Assembly (NCBI GenBank): GCA_049347715.1
Contig: CP186339.1
Coordinates: forward strand, 1,612,001 to 1,676,000
From: Thalassotalea_B piscium_A
Lineage (GTDB): Bacteria > Pseudomonadota > Gammaproteobacteria > Enterobacterales > Alteromonadaceae
Reading direction: 5' to 3'
Length of the DNA: 64,000 nt
Made by a program: the position numbers and the translations under genes. This document shows positions 54,101-62,565 of this stretch, piece after piece (position 1 is the first letter of the stretch; each line of letters starts with the position of its first letter). The notes under the pieces were generated by a model. That model was not told the origin of the DNA. It saw only the letters and a list, made by a program, of their open reading frames with translations, and made no database searches.

Positions 54101-54388
54101 TTGCTAGTGGATTTTATTAATCACTCGGTAATGTCTGGTATGAATTTAGAAGCTGCCATTATCAATGCAGCTAGTGTCAGAGCAAAACCTATTGTTTTAA
54201 CGGCGATAGCTGCAATGCTTGGTGCTTTTTTTATTTTAGATGATCCTATTTTTAATGGTCTTGCTGTTAGTTTGATTTTTGGCATTTTAGTGTCAACGGT
54301 TTTGACCTTACTCGTTATCCCTTTGTTGTATTACGCATTATTGCGTCGTAAAGGCCTACAGGTTGAGGATTCAATTAGCGCTAGTTAA
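51137..54388 (+). CDS. RND family efflux transporter
   Basis: This protein of about 1083 residues is an AcrB/MexB-superfamily inner membrane pump driven by the proton gradient. It has TM1 (LTPLLALFGLILGIFAAL), two large periplasmic loops and twelve TMs. The AcrB-type Asp pair in TM4 is seen in SIGILVDDAIVIVENVHRHL, read as GILVDDAIVIVENVH. The TTG at 51137 is preferred because AGGTGAT (51123-51129), a near-perfect anti-SD match, lies 7 nt upstream; GTG codons at 51113 and 51125 are alternatives. It overlaps the adaptor gene by 11 bp. Substrates unknown. Confidence 0.93.
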   Translation: MTTNSKTPSSKTNSPNVSGWLALHSSRTQLTPLLALFGLILGIFAALVTPREEEPQIDVTMANVFVPFAGASPKEVASLVTTPMEQILDEIGDVEHITSISKPGLSVTTVQFKVGIPRTEALVRLYNAVHSNNDWRPANLNIGPVLVKPKGIDDVPVVALTLWTDDPSRGALELTQIAHGLETDLKRIPGTRDIDTIGAVQPTVRVLLSPEKLSAHGIAIAELRNALQLNNSVSHAGDLVNHNQAIPVQAGTFFSRPEDLGNLVVGLHDGRPVYLSAVATIEYGAPENTQYVSYARSSDKLTAPAVTVEVSKKAGENAVIIAQKVIERVELLKGVLIPDGVNVSISRNYGETANDKANKLIQKLIFASLSVIVLVALTMGIREAVVVGAAVVLTLAITLFASWSYGFTLNRVSLFALIFSIGILVDDAIVIVENVHRHLKLSGGKVLDIIPVAVGEVGGPTILATFTVIAALLPMAFVSGLMGPYMSPIPINASIGMFISLVIAFTFTPWLTNKLLADHTLPSDDNAQNSKTDKLTQSTHAFFNKLMTPFLGDDKRRNRYGLIGALILLIVLACSLAVFKLVVLKMLPFDNKSEFQIVVDLPEGSSLEKTNALLGELSTYLLSVEEVTDLQLYAGTASPIGFNGLVRQYYLRQASNLGDIQVNLQDKHIRERVSHDIARSVRPHLTEIAKAYQAEIKVVEPPPGPPVYAPLVAEVYGPDYAGQIEFSRQLREQFARTEDLVDVDDSIDAYQGKKPARYLVHVDRERAAHLGISQQQVSDALAVALSSEDVAYLHTEHAKYPIPIQLDFSVADKANIEDLLQIEVRNQSGDLIPLSTFTTAQLTTWQQTIYHKDLLPVVYVTGDVAGTLDSPLYGMFDIVSELGDSIEQYYIQQPDTPFAYSIKWDGEWQITYETFRDMGAAYAVGLLLIYMLVVSQFHSYVVPLVIMAPIPLTLIGIMPGHALLGAQFTATSMIGMIALAGILVRNSILLVDFINHSVMSGMNLEAAIINAASVRAKPIVLTAIAAMLGAFFILDDPIFNGLAVSLIFGILVSTVLTLLVIPLLYYALLRRKGLQVEDSISAS

Positions 54389-54487
54389 TGTAGGCGTTAA
54401 GCTTGCAATTTAGCCGTTGTTAAGTTGAATAAACCTTAGCTTTTTCTATTACGTGTTGACCCATATTGTATTGGGCAGAGGTGTTAT

Positions 54488-55786
54488 ATGAAACATATTG
54501 TGATATTAGGTGCTGGTATTGGCGGACTTCCTGCTGCGTTTGAGTTGCGCCACAAGCTAGGTGATAAATATAAAATAACGGTTATCAATAAAGATGATTA
54601 TTTTCAATTTGTACCATCTAACCCATGGGTTGCTATTGGCTGGCGTGAACGAGAAACAATTACTGAACCCATTGCACCTATTCTGAAAAAGCTCGATATT
54701 AATTTTATCGGTCAAGCAGCTGAAACAATTGATGCTAAAGGCAACAAAATTATACTGGCTGATAAACAAGAACTGCAATATGACTATCTGATTATTACCA
54801 CAGGTCCATCGTTAGCGTTTGATGATATTCCAGGAGCTGGGCCTAATGCGTTTACTCAATCAATTTGTACGGTTAATCATGCACAGCAGGCTTTTGAGGC
54901 TTACCAAGAGTTTTTGAAAAATCCAGGGCCAATTGTTGTCGGAGCAATGCCTGGAGCCAGTTGTTTTGGTCCTGGCTACGAGTTTGCCTTTATTTTAGAT
55001 ACTGACTTACGTAGACGAAAAATTCGTAATAAAGTACCAATTACTTTTGTTACAAGTGAACCTTATATTGGTCATATGGGGCTTGGTGGTGTTGGTGATT
55101 CTAAGTCGCTATTAGAATCAGAATTCCGTGAACGTGATATTCGTTGGATAACCAATGCAAAAACCACCAGTGTTGAAGAAAACATGCTCCATTGTGAAGA
55201 ATTAAATCGTAAGGGTGAAGTAGAATTTACTCATGATTTGCCATTTGAATTAGCCATGATGTTACCGTCGTTTAAAGGCGTAGATGCTGTTGCTAACGTT
55301 GAAGGTTTATGTAATCCACGAGGTTTTGTCATTATTGATGAATATCAACGTAATCCAACCTTTAAAAATATTTTCTCTGCGGGTGTTTGTGTTGCGATTC
55401 CACCGATAGAACAAACACCAGTACCAACTGGAGCACCAAAAACTGGTTACATGATCGAGTCTATGGTGACTGCTATTATTGAAAATATTGCAGCAGACAT
55501 AGCGGGAGAACCAGCAACAGCAAGAGCTACGTGGAATGCTATTTGTCTAGCTGATATGGGAGATTCGGGAGCGGCCTTTGTTGCCCTACCTCAAATTCCA
55601 CCTCGCAATACTACGTGGTTTTCTAAAGGGAAATGGGTACATCTTGCCAAAATAGCGTTCGAAAAATATTTTCTCTATAAAATTCGTCATGGCTCAATAT
55701 CACCTATCTATGAAAAATATGTCTTAAAAACCTTAGGTATTGTGCATTTGCTCGACCCTGAAGAGAAAGATAAAAAATCTGAGTAA
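54488..55786 (+). CDS. Sulfide:quinone oxidoreductase-like flavoprotein
   Basis: A 432-residue FAD protein of the sulfide:quinone oxidoreductase/NADH dehydrogenase type II family. The N-terminal GAGIGGLPAAFEL binds FAD. The three SQR-type cysteines are visible: Cys127 (SICTVN), Cys159 (GASCFGPGYE) and Cys353 (AICLADMGDSGAAF). The last two are the redox pair of SQRs. This supports oxidation of sulfide with electron transfer to quinone. ATG follows AGAGGTG. Oleate hydratase follows 84 bp later. Activity is inferred from residues only. Confidence 0.82.
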   Translation: MKHIVILGAGIGGLPAAFELRHKLGDKYKITVINKDDYFQFVPSNPWVAIGWRERETITEPIAPILKKLDINFIGQAAETIDAKGNKIILADKQELQYDYLIITTGPSLAFDDIPGAGPNAFTQSICTVNHAQQAFEAYQEFLKNPGPIVVGAMPGASCFGPGYEFAFILDTDLRRRKIRNKVPITFVTSEPYIGHMGLGGVGDSKSLLESEFRERDIRWITNAKTTSVEENMLHCEELNRKGEVEFTHDLPFELAMMLPSFKGVDAVANVEGLCNPRGFVIIDEYQRNPTFKNIFSAGVCVAIPPIEQTPVPTGAPKTGYMIESMVTAIIENIAADIAGEPATARATWNAICLADMGDSGAAFVALPQIPPRNTTWFSKGKWVHLAKIAFEKYFLYKIRHGSISPIYEKYVLKTLGIVHLLDPEEKDKKSE

Positions 55787-55870
55787 TGCAGATAACTGTT
55801 TATCTGAGGCAGTAGTTATGGAATATATCGAAAAAGCTTTTAAGTAGTTACATGAAAAGGACGCATAGGC

Positions 55871-57463
55871 ATGAATACAGGTAAAAGAAAAAGCAACAAA
55901 GACACAAAAGTATACATTATTGGTAGTGGTATTTCGGGTCTTGCAAGTGCTGTCTATTTAGAAAAAGACGCTGGTGTTGCTGGTGAAAATATCTATATTT
56001 TAGAAAAAGATACTATCGCTGGTGGTGCTACCGACGGCGCTGGTGATAAAGACAATGGATTTGTTGTACGTGGTGGCAGAATGCATGAAATGCATTATGA
56101 GTGTTATTGGGAGCTTCTCTCACACATTCCTTCATTAGAAGATCCAAGTGTATCAGTAAGAGATGAATCTTATGAATTTAATCAAAGATTTGTTTCTAAC
56201 GGTCAGGCACGTTTATTAAAAGAGGGGAAGAAGTTAGACGTTTCGTCCTATGGTTTATCTTTTGAGCAACAAATGGACTTTATTAAACTTACCTTTGTTA
56301 GTGAAAAGTCATTAGCTGATAAACGAATAGAAGATTGGTTTGATCAAGCCTTTTTTGATACAAAGTTTTGGTATATTTGGAGCTCTATGTTTGCCTTCCA
56401 AAAATGGAGCAGTTTGGCTGAAATGAGACGTTATATGAAACGTTTCATGCACCTTGTTGATGGATTGCCTCATTTGGGTGGCGTTATGCGTACCAAATAT
56501 AATCAATATGATTCTGTGGTCAGACCGATGAAAAAATACCTTGAAGAAAAAGGGGTAAAATTTCAAATGGGTAAAGAAGTTATTGATATTGACTTTAATT
56601 TATCTGCAGATAAAAAAACTGCGACTGTTCTTTATTTAAAAGACAAGAGTGAAATTGTCCTCGGTGATAATGACTTTGTCTTCTTCACTAATGGTTCTAT
56701 TACAGAAAGCACTGATAATGGTAGTTGGGACACTCCTGCCAAATTAAAAGGGCTGCAAGAGTCTGGAAGCTGGCGTTTATGGCAAAAAATAGCGAAAAAA
56801 GATAACGCGTTTGGTAATCCGCACCCATTTTGTGACAATATTGATTTACAAAAATGGTACTCATTTACTGCAACAATGAAAGACAATACCTTTCTCGATT
56901 ATATGGAAAATTTTTCCGGTAATGTCGATGGCACCGGTGGGCTAGTCACTATGACGGACTCTAATTGGTTTATGTCAATTGTTATAGCACGTCAGCCTCA
57001 TTTTCCTAATCAACCAGATGATGTCAAAATTTTTTGGGGATATGGTCTTCATCCTGACAGAAAAGGTAATTACATTGATAAAACCATGGCAGAGTGTACC
57101 GGCGCTGAAATTTTAGAAGAGCTTTATTATCATCTGAATATTCAGGACCTAATGAAACCAGTGACTGAAGCCGGGAAGGTTAATTGTATCCCTGTTGCAA
57201 TGCCATTTATTGACAGCTTGTTTATGCCGAGAAAAAAAGGGGATAGACCCGACGTGGTTCCCAAAGGCTCAACAAACTTTGCGTTTTTAGGACAGTTTGC
57301 TGAAGCACCGAAAGATTGTGTCTTTACTGTTGAATATTCCGTAAGAACAGCGCAAATGGCGGTTTATGGTTTGTTTGATACTGATAAAAAAGTCCATCCG
57401 ATGTACGAATCTACGCATAATCCAAAGTATTTACTTGCAGCATTAAATGCGATTAGTCGCTGA
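55871..57463 (+). CDS. ohyA: Oleate hydratase
   Basis: A 530-residue FAD-dependent fatty acid hydratase (formerly myosin-cross-reactive antigen family) that adds water to the cis-9 double bond of oleic acid giving 10-hydroxystearate. FAD binding is GSGISGLASAVYLEKD, followed by EKDTIAGGATDGAG and the catalytic loop RGGRMHEMHYE (67-77). The remainder (FTNGSITESTDNGSW, WGYGLHPDRKGNY, FAFLGQFAEAPKDCVFTVEYSVR, read as LGQFAEAPKDCVFT) is intact. Met71 stands where the well-studied enzymes have Glu. Membrane-lipid detoxification is the probable role. Confidence 0.92.
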   Translation: MNTGKRKSNKDTKVYIIGSGISGLASAVYLEKDAGVAGENIYILEKDTIAGGATDGAGDKDNGFVVRGGRMHEMHYECYWELLSHIPSLEDPSVSVRDESYEFNQRFVSNGQARLLKEGKKLDVSSYGLSFEQQMDFIKLTFVSEKSLADKRIEDWFDQAFFDTKFWYIWSSMFAFQKWSSLAEMRRYMKRFMHLVDGLPHLGGVMRTKYNQYDSVVRPMKKYLEEKGVKFQMGKEVIDIDFNLSADKKTATVLYLKDKSEIVLGDNDFVFFTNGSITESTDNGSWDTPAKLKGLQESGSWRLWQKIAKKDNAFGNPHPFCDNIDLQKWYSFTATMKDNTFLDYMENFSGNVDGTGGLVTMTDSNWFMSIVIARQPHFPNQPDDVKIFWGYGLHPDRKGNYIDKTMAECTGAEILEELYYHLNIQDLMKPVTEAGKVNCIPVAMPFIDSLFMPRKKGDRPDVVPKGSTNFAFLGQFAEAPKDCVFTVEYSVRTAQMAVYGLFDTDKKVHPMYESTHNPKYLLAALNAISR

Positions 57464-57484
57464 TACCTGTTTTATTTTACCACT

Positions 57485-57521
57485 TTCACTCCGCTACTTT
57501 TGTTAAGTCTCGCGGAGTGAA
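57485..57521. terminator. Inverted repeat between ohyA and the EEP gene
   Basis: TTCACTCCGC and GCGGAGTGAA form a perfect 10-bp stem around a 17-nt loop between convergent genes. No U-tract follows on either strand, so the role as terminator is presumed. Confidence 0.6.
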
Positions 57522-57561
57522 CACTCGCACTAGTTTAATGTTGGTTTTAATTTAGCGGCAG

Positions 57562-58329
57562 TTATTTACTCTTTTTTATTGTTTTTAACGATAAGCTAAT
57601 AGGGTAATGATCAGACGAGTGAATATTGGTATGTACGTGTGCATCAATTACCTTTAAACCACGGCAGTATATATGGTCAAGGTGCTTAAATAGATGCGCC
57701 ATCCGCGGCTGCCGTATGATTGGCACTTCTTGTAGCGAAAAAGAGTGAGCAATTTGATTAAAGTAGTTTAACCTTTTCATATTCCATGTATTAAAATCAC
57801 CTGCTAATACCACTGGACCATCGTGATTAACTAATGTCTGGAAAACCTGATCTAAGTGGCTTTTAAACTTAACAAACGAAACAAAGTTAATAAGATGAGA
57901 GTTAACTACAAGTAACGATTGCCCTTGAATATTTAAAGGGTATACGGTGGCAAGTAACATTTTTTTGGTATGAGTAAGAGGCTCACAATGCTCAGAGGCG
58001 GAAAAATAAAGTTGTTTGGCTTCTACTGTTGAACCTGTTTTCACACCAGTATCAATATTGGTTTTTATGTGTTTAAAGCTTCGCGCCATTATCCACTGAT
58101 GCTGTTGAGATTGAGTGAAATTGTTATCAAAAGGTGTGTTTAAAATGGCTTCCTGTAAGAGAATTAAATCTTTGTTGTACATCAGGGTTTTAAAATCATC
58201 TTGCCATCCTTTCTTTTTACACTTAAACACATTCCACAGTAATAGTTCAATGTTCGGCCCCATAAGTTGTTTTGAAGCACTTCCCATATTTGTTAGGGAT
58301 TCCACTGCACTATATCGACGTCTGAGCAT
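57562..58329 (-). CDS. Endonuclease/exonuclease/phosphatase family protein
   Basis: This 255-residue metal-dependent phosphoesterase of the EEP superfamily has LLLWNVFKCKK (metal ligand Asn), DLILLQEA (catalytic Glu), VVNSHLINF, VLAGDFNTWN (Asp and Asn), and the terminal SDHYPI (Asp-His). All core residues are present. It has no clear signal peptide. It resembles YafD-type proteins. ATG at 58329 follows AAGGGAA. It lies 25 bp downstream of the cardiolipin synthase gene (same strand) and is probably co-transcribed. Confidence 0.9.
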   Translation of the reverse strand: MLRRRYSAVESLTNMGSASKQLMGPNIELLLWNVFKCKKKGWQDDFKTLMYNKDLILLQEAILNTPFDNNFTQSQQHQWIMARSFKHIKTNIDTGVKTGSTVEAKQLYFSASEHCEPLTHTKKMLLATVYPLNIQGQSLLVVNSHLINFVSFVKFKSHLDQVFQTLVNHDGPVVLAGDFNTWNMKRLNYFNQIAHSFSLQEVPIIRQPRMAHLFKHLDHIYCRGLKVIDAHVHTNIHSSDHYPISLSLKTIKKSK

Positions 58330-58354
58330 GAATTTATTCCCTTAAGTTAAGTGA

Positions 58355-59809
58355 TTATAAATAGGACGAAAAGAGACGAAACAAATTGTTGCGAATTTTT
58401 TTATAAGTAGCTAATTCACTCATTTCATTTTCACTAACCAGTATAGAATTTTGTTTTTTTAATGTGAAAATATCATTTAATTTTTGGTTAAGTGCTTCAT
58501 CAAAACACTCGAGGTTAATCTCAAAATTAAGCTCTAAACTTCGGGCGTCCCAGTTGGAAGAACCGATGAATGACCAGACATCATCAATGATGACAATTTT
58601 ACTATGGTCAAAACGTCTTCTGTTTTTATATATTTTTATACCATGTGCCATTGTTCTTGAAAAATTGGCTGCCATTACCCAGTCTAGAAAAATCATATCA
58701 GTGTGCTCTGGCACAATTATTTCTATTTCTACACCTCTTAAAGCTGTCGCATGAAGAGAGGTCATTAAGGTTTGATCGGGTACAAAATAAGGGGTGATAA
58801 TTTTGACCCTTTTTTGTGCGCAAACTAATGCATTAATTAACGTCCAGCGTATTCTATTATGATGCTCATCAGGACCATCTTGAATTACTCGGGCAACCAC
58901 AGGCTTGTTCTCTTTAGGCTCCTGTTCATGGAGGCTATACTTAGGGAACTGAATTAATTCCTGCGTCGCAAAGAACCAATCTTCTATAAACACTTGGCTT
59001 ATTTGATCAATAACAGGACCTGTGACCTTAAAATGAACGTCATCTGTTGGGTTTTTGGCTGATTTAACTAAATTGTTTTGGCTGATATTCATGCCACCAA
59101 TGTAAGCCACTTCGCCATCGACACAAAGAATTTTTCTATGATTTCTTAGATTAATAAAACGAATGCCAGTTAAGGAAATTGCCGGTAAAAATCGGATGGC
59201 TTTTACTCCATGTTTTCTTAACGCCCGGTCGGATTTATGCCATCCATAGCCAATGCCTATTCCGTCTAATAATACATTTACAATAACACCTCGTTGATGT
59301 GCAGAGGTTAAAGCATGAATAAATTGACGACCAACTGAATCGTAATTGAAAATATAACTGGATAACACAATATGATCTTTAGCTGATTCAATCGATTGAA
59401 TCATCTCCGGATAAGCCGTATCACCATTAATGAGCGGTTCAACTTTATTGTTTGCAACATAATTGACAGAATGAATCGCATGACCGGATATAATACTTGA
59501 ATGCCAGTTTTCTGGTAGCTTAGTAAACTTTTTTAGTTTATCTTTTTGAAAGAATTCTTTTTTTATTTCATTGGGGTGTTTTTTTTGTGCTAAACGCTTG
59601 ATGCGATTAATACCAAATAACCAATAACAAAGGCTACCTACAACAGGAGAAAGGATGACTAATCCTATCCAAGCTAATGAAGTTCGTTCATTTTCTTTAT
59701 AGAGAAGTACATGTACTGATGTCATAAAAGATAAGCTAATATGGAAGATAACTATGATGGTTACCCAGTGGATGATAATCCAGTTAATCAACGTTTCAAA
59801 TAATTTCAT
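58355..59809 (-). CDS. Cardiolipin synthase
   Basis: This 484-residue phospholipase D-superfamily membrane enzyme makes cardiolipin from two phosphatidylglycerol molecules. The two N-terminal TM segments (about 10-30 and 42-62, IGLVILSPVVGSLCYWLFG) form the anchor. Two HKD motifs are visible: NHRKILCVDGEVAYIGGMN and FDHSKIVIIDDVWSFIGSSN, with HxK and downstream Asp intact in each. It matches the ClsA-type. It is divergent from the PGPGW gene by 48 bp and upstream of the EEP gene. Confidence 0.93.
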   Translation of the reverse strand: MKLFETLINWIIIHWVTIIVIFHISLSFMTSVHVLLYKENERTSLAWIGLVILSPVVGSLCYWLFGINRIKRLAQKKHPNEIKKEFFQKDKLKKFTKLPENWHSSIISGHAIHSVNYVANNKVEPLINGDTAYPEMIQSIESAKDHIVLSSYIFNYDSVGRQFIHALTSAHQRGVIVNVLLDGIGIGYGWHKSDRALRKHGVKAIRFLPAISLTGIRFINLRNHRKILCVDGEVAYIGGMNISQNNLVKSAKNPTDDVHFKVTGPVIDQISQVFIEDWFFATQELIQFPKYSLHEQEPKENKPVVARVIQDGPDEHHNRIRWTLINALVCAQKRVKIITPYFVPDQTLMTSLHATALRGVEIEIIVPEHTDMIFLDWVMAANFSRTMAHGIKIYKNRRRFDHSKIVIIDDVWSFIGSSNWDARSLELNFEINLECFDEALNQKLNDIFTLKKQNSILVSENEMSELATYKKIRNNLFRLFSSYL

Positions 59810-59857
59810 GACACCTAACTCAAATAATGCGGAACTAAGTAATGACGGATAACTACA

Positions 59858-60319
59858 GTGCTTAAAGAATATTATAACGACATTGTGAGCTTTATAATGG
59901 GGCTTTTTAGCACAGATGTTATCTTATTAACAATCTTACTAACACTAGTTGTTTCAATCGTTTATTTTATAGTGATAAGTTACATTATTATACAAATGGA
60001 TACAAAATACTTTCTACGTAAGGTTGTCGTTCGCCAATCAAACAAATTAACAACGTTATCTGATAATAAAGAAAGCAGGCACATTACGTTTGTTATCTCT
60101 GTGGTGAAAGTCATCGTTGGCATATGCTTTTTGGTGTGTGGATTTGCAATGTTATTTTTACCGGGTCAAGGATTGATCACTATGTTAATTGGTTTAAGTT
60201 TACTGCCTTTTCCCGGAAAAGCTAAATTTGAGCGTCGATTGCTTGCACGTAAATCTATTCGTTCCACTCTTAACTGGATCAGAAAAAAAGCGAATAAAGA
60301 CCCTTTTATTTTTGATTAA
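59858..60319 (+). CDS. PGPGW-family membrane protein
   Basis: A 153-residue inner membrane protein with TM segments at about 15-45 (LLTILLTLVVSIVYFIVISY) and 85-120 (VIVGICFLVCGFAMLFLPGQG). The motif LFLPGQGLITMLIGLSLLPFPGKAKFERRLL is the family core, seen here as LPGQGLITMLIGLSL, and a basic C-terminal tail follows. It matches the putative transmembrane PGPGW family of unknown function. The start is GTG 59858; an ATG inside the first helix is the alternative. It is divergent from cardiolipin synthase. Confidence 0.75.
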   Translation: MLKEYYNDIVSFIMGLFSTDVILLTILLTLVVSIVYFIVISYIIIQMDTKYFLRKVVVRQSNKLTTLSDNKESRHITFVISVVKVIVGICFLVCGFAMLFLPGQGLITMLIGLSLLPFPGKAKFERRLLARKSIRSTLNWIRKKANKDPFIFD

Positions 60320-60402
60320 TCTGCTCTTCAATATACGTTAATCAGGATTGAGTGAACGTAAATTAAGTGTATTATTAACTTAAATTCGTAGTGGAGAGTG
60401 AA

Positions 60403-61014
60403 ATGCAGAGTGTCGTTGTTGAAAACCAAAAAATTGCCCCATCAAAAATTGTATGTATTGGTCGGAACTATGTTGAGCATATCGCAGAGTTAGGCAATGA
60501 AGTGCCTGATGAAATGATAGTGTTTGTTAAACCTAATAGTGCAATTTCAACTGACTTGCATGCTGTTCATCAAGAGCCCTTACATTTTGAAGGAGAACTT
60601 TGTTTTATTTATCAAAATGGGACGTTTTCCGCTGTTGGTTTTGGACTTGATTTAACTAAACGTACTTTACAAAATAAGCTTAAAAGCAAAGGTTTACCTT
60701 GGGAACGGGCTAAAGCTTTCGATGGTTCGGCTGTTTTTAGCGACTTTGTTAAAATAGACAGCATAGATGAGTCCTTGTCACTTGAACTATCTATTAATGA
60801 TGAGCTTGTACAGCAAGGGAATATTAGCTTAATGATGTATAAACCTTTAGATATTCTTAAAGCATTACAAACTTTTATGACGCTTGAGAATGGCGACATT
60901 GTTATGACAGGCACACCGAAAGGCGTAGGAGAAATTGTTAAAAACACCGTATTTAAAGGTCGAATATTAGCTAACAATAAAGAATTATGCGCTTCTTCTT
61001 GGATAGCAAAGTAA
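60403..61014 (+). CDS. Fumarylacetoacetate hydrolase family protein
   Basis: This 203-residue FAH-fold enzyme starts at ATG 60403 (a GTG 12 nt upstream is in frame). The core reads KIVCIGRNYVEHIAELGNEVP, seen as IGRNYVEHIAEL, then PLHFEGELCFIY with acidic metal ligands (E-x-E), and TGTPKGVGEI near the C-terminus. Such enzymes hydrolyse or decarboxylate diketo or oxo acids such as acylpyruvates or oxaloacetate. The substrate is not clear. It is convergent with the MocR gene (10 bp between stops). Confidence 0.9.
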   Translation: MQSVVVENQKIAPSKIVCIGRNYVEHIAELGNEVPDEMIVFVKPNSAISTDLHAVHQEPLHFEGELCFIYQNGTFSAVGFGLDLTKRTLQNKLKSKGLPWERAKAFDGSAVFSDFVKIDSIDESLSLELSINDELVQQGNISLMMYKPLDILKALQTFMTLENGDIVMTGTPKGVGEIVKNTVFKGRILANNKELCASSWIAK

Positions 61015-61023
61015 TCAATTGAT

Positions 61024-62451
61024 TCACCCTTTACTTGCGTGCGATACATCCAAGCATAATTGGCCTAGTTTTATCAGTGCTCTTAAACGATGACCTGTAG
61101 TTGGGTGTGCAAAACTTAATCTAAAATAATTTGAAAATTGGTTAGTCGATGAAAAAAGTCTGCCGGGGGTAAGCACTATTCCATCAGCGATCGCTTTTTC
61201 ATAAAGTAAAAAAGTATCTATCCTAGTTGGTAGCTCAATCCATAAAGCCAGACCGCCATCAGGGACTGTATATTTGATTGGTATTTTCCAATTATTAGCC
61301 AATTCTTTAATTAATTGATTTCGCTGTTTTAATAATGTTCTACGATACTGATAAAGGTGTCGTTCGAAGTGACCTTCTGATAAAAAACTTGTTAGACCGT
61401 GTTGAATAGCCTGACCTGTTGATAATTGACACACTAACTTCATTTCAATGATTTTTTTATAGTGTTGATTGGCAACAACCCAACCGATACGTAAATCACG
61501 TGACAATGATTTTGAAAATGAACTGCAAAGAATAACATTGCCTGTTGTGTCATAGCTTTTTAGTGGGGTTACTGTAGAGTTAAAACCCAAATCGCCGTAT
61601 ATATCATCTTCAATGATTGTGATGTTGTGCTCTGAAGCAACAGTCACTATGGCTTTTTTTTCATCTGGCGGAATGAGTGCACCGGTAGGTGTCGCAAAAT
61701 TTGCGGTTAACACGCAAGCTTTTATATTCCAATATTTGGTGGTTTCTCTTAACGCCTCAGCAGTTAACCCTAAGGTGAAACTTGTTGGTAACTCAACCAC
61801 CTTTAATTTTAATTGCTGTAATAATTGTAGAACGCCATAAAAAGCAGGGCTTTCTATAGCAACTATATCGCCAGGCTGACAAGTTGTGATTAAGGCTAAA
61901 AATAAACTGTTTTGGCATCCGGCAGTAATACAGATATCTTCTGTAGAAATATTAAGGTTTCGTTTTCTATAATATTTGCTGATTTGTTGCCTTAAACCAA
62001 TATCTCCTCGCGGATCTGAATAATACAAAGCATTGTTATGTGTATTGTTCCTCAGAGCACGATTTATGTGTCTATTAAGCAATAATAGGTGATGTGGAGT
62101 CTGCGAATTGTCTAAATCTTTAGGCGCAATATCAAAAGCAGCACCTCGCTCCATTATTTCATTAAATACTTCAGGTACATCAACAAGCTTTGGCTTGATC
62201 ACTTTGTTGTTATCTAAATGAGAATTTTTAATCAGGTTTGTCGAAGAAACATAGTAGCCAGATTTTGGTTTTACATAGATGAGATCTCTGGCTTCTAAGG
62301 TATGAAGTGCTTTTTGGACAGAGATTTTAGACACATTATAAGTAGCGGCTAACGTACGAATTGATGGGATTTTTTCATCAACTTGCCATTTTTTCTCGTC
62401 AATGTATGACTTTAAAATATTAGCTAAATGTACATATTTATATTGTGCCAT
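61024..62451 (-). CDS. MocR-type regulator with aminotransferase domain
   Basis: A 475-residue GntR-family regulator of the MocR subclass. The N-terminal winged helix (1-75; LKSYIDEKKWQVDEKIPSIR, recognition near VSKISVQKALHTLEARDL) is followed by a linker and a fold-type I aminotransferase-like domain (from about 115). That domain retains the pyridoxal phosphate sites: the Asp and Tyr in IIEDDIYGDLGF, and the Lys in SFSKSLSRDLRIGW. Such proteins sense PLP or amino compounds. It is divergent from ccoG across a gap carrying paired direct repeats. The target gene is unknown. Confidence 0.93.
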   Translation of the reverse strand: MAQYKYVHLANILKSYIDEKKWQVDEKIPSIRTLAATYNVSKISVQKALHTLEARDLIYVKPKSGYYVSSTNLIKNSHLDNNKVIKPKLVDVPEVFNEIMERGAAFDIAPKDLDNSQTPHHLLLLNRHINRALRNNTHNNALYYSDPRGDIGLRQQISKYYRKRNLNISTEDICITAGCQNSLFLALITTCQPGDIVAIESPAFYGVLQLLQQLKLKVVELPTSFTLGLTAEALRETTKYWNIKACVLTANFATPTGALIPPDEKKAIVTVASEHNITIIEDDIYGDLGFNSTVTPLKSYDTTGNVILCSSFSKSLSRDLRIGWVVANQHYKKIIEMKLVCQLSTGQAIQHGLTSFLSEGHFERHLYQYRRTLLKQRNQLIKELANNWKIPIKYTVPDGGLALWIELPTRIDTFLLYEKAIADGIVLTPGRLFSSTNQFSNYFRLSFAHPTTGHRLRALIKLGQLCLDVSHASKG

Positions 62452-62474
62452 AGGAAAACCTTAATTAATTAATC

Positions 62475-62509
62475 TGTACCTATAGTAGTTTATTTTATTG
62501 TATCTATAA
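62475..62509. promoter_or_regulatory. Direct repeats, candidate MocR operator
   Basis: TGTACCTATAG (62475-62485) and TGTATCTATAA (62499-62509) are near-identical direct repeats with starts 24 bp apart (about two helical turns). They lie 24 bp before the MocR gene start and 56 bp before ccoG. MocR/GabR-type regulators usually bind direct repeats in their divergent promoter region. Assignment is by position and symmetry. Confidence 0.55.
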
Positions 62510-62565
62510 ATGACAGATTGAACATTTACACTTCGCTCCGAGTAAACGCTTGCTGGAGCAATCAG

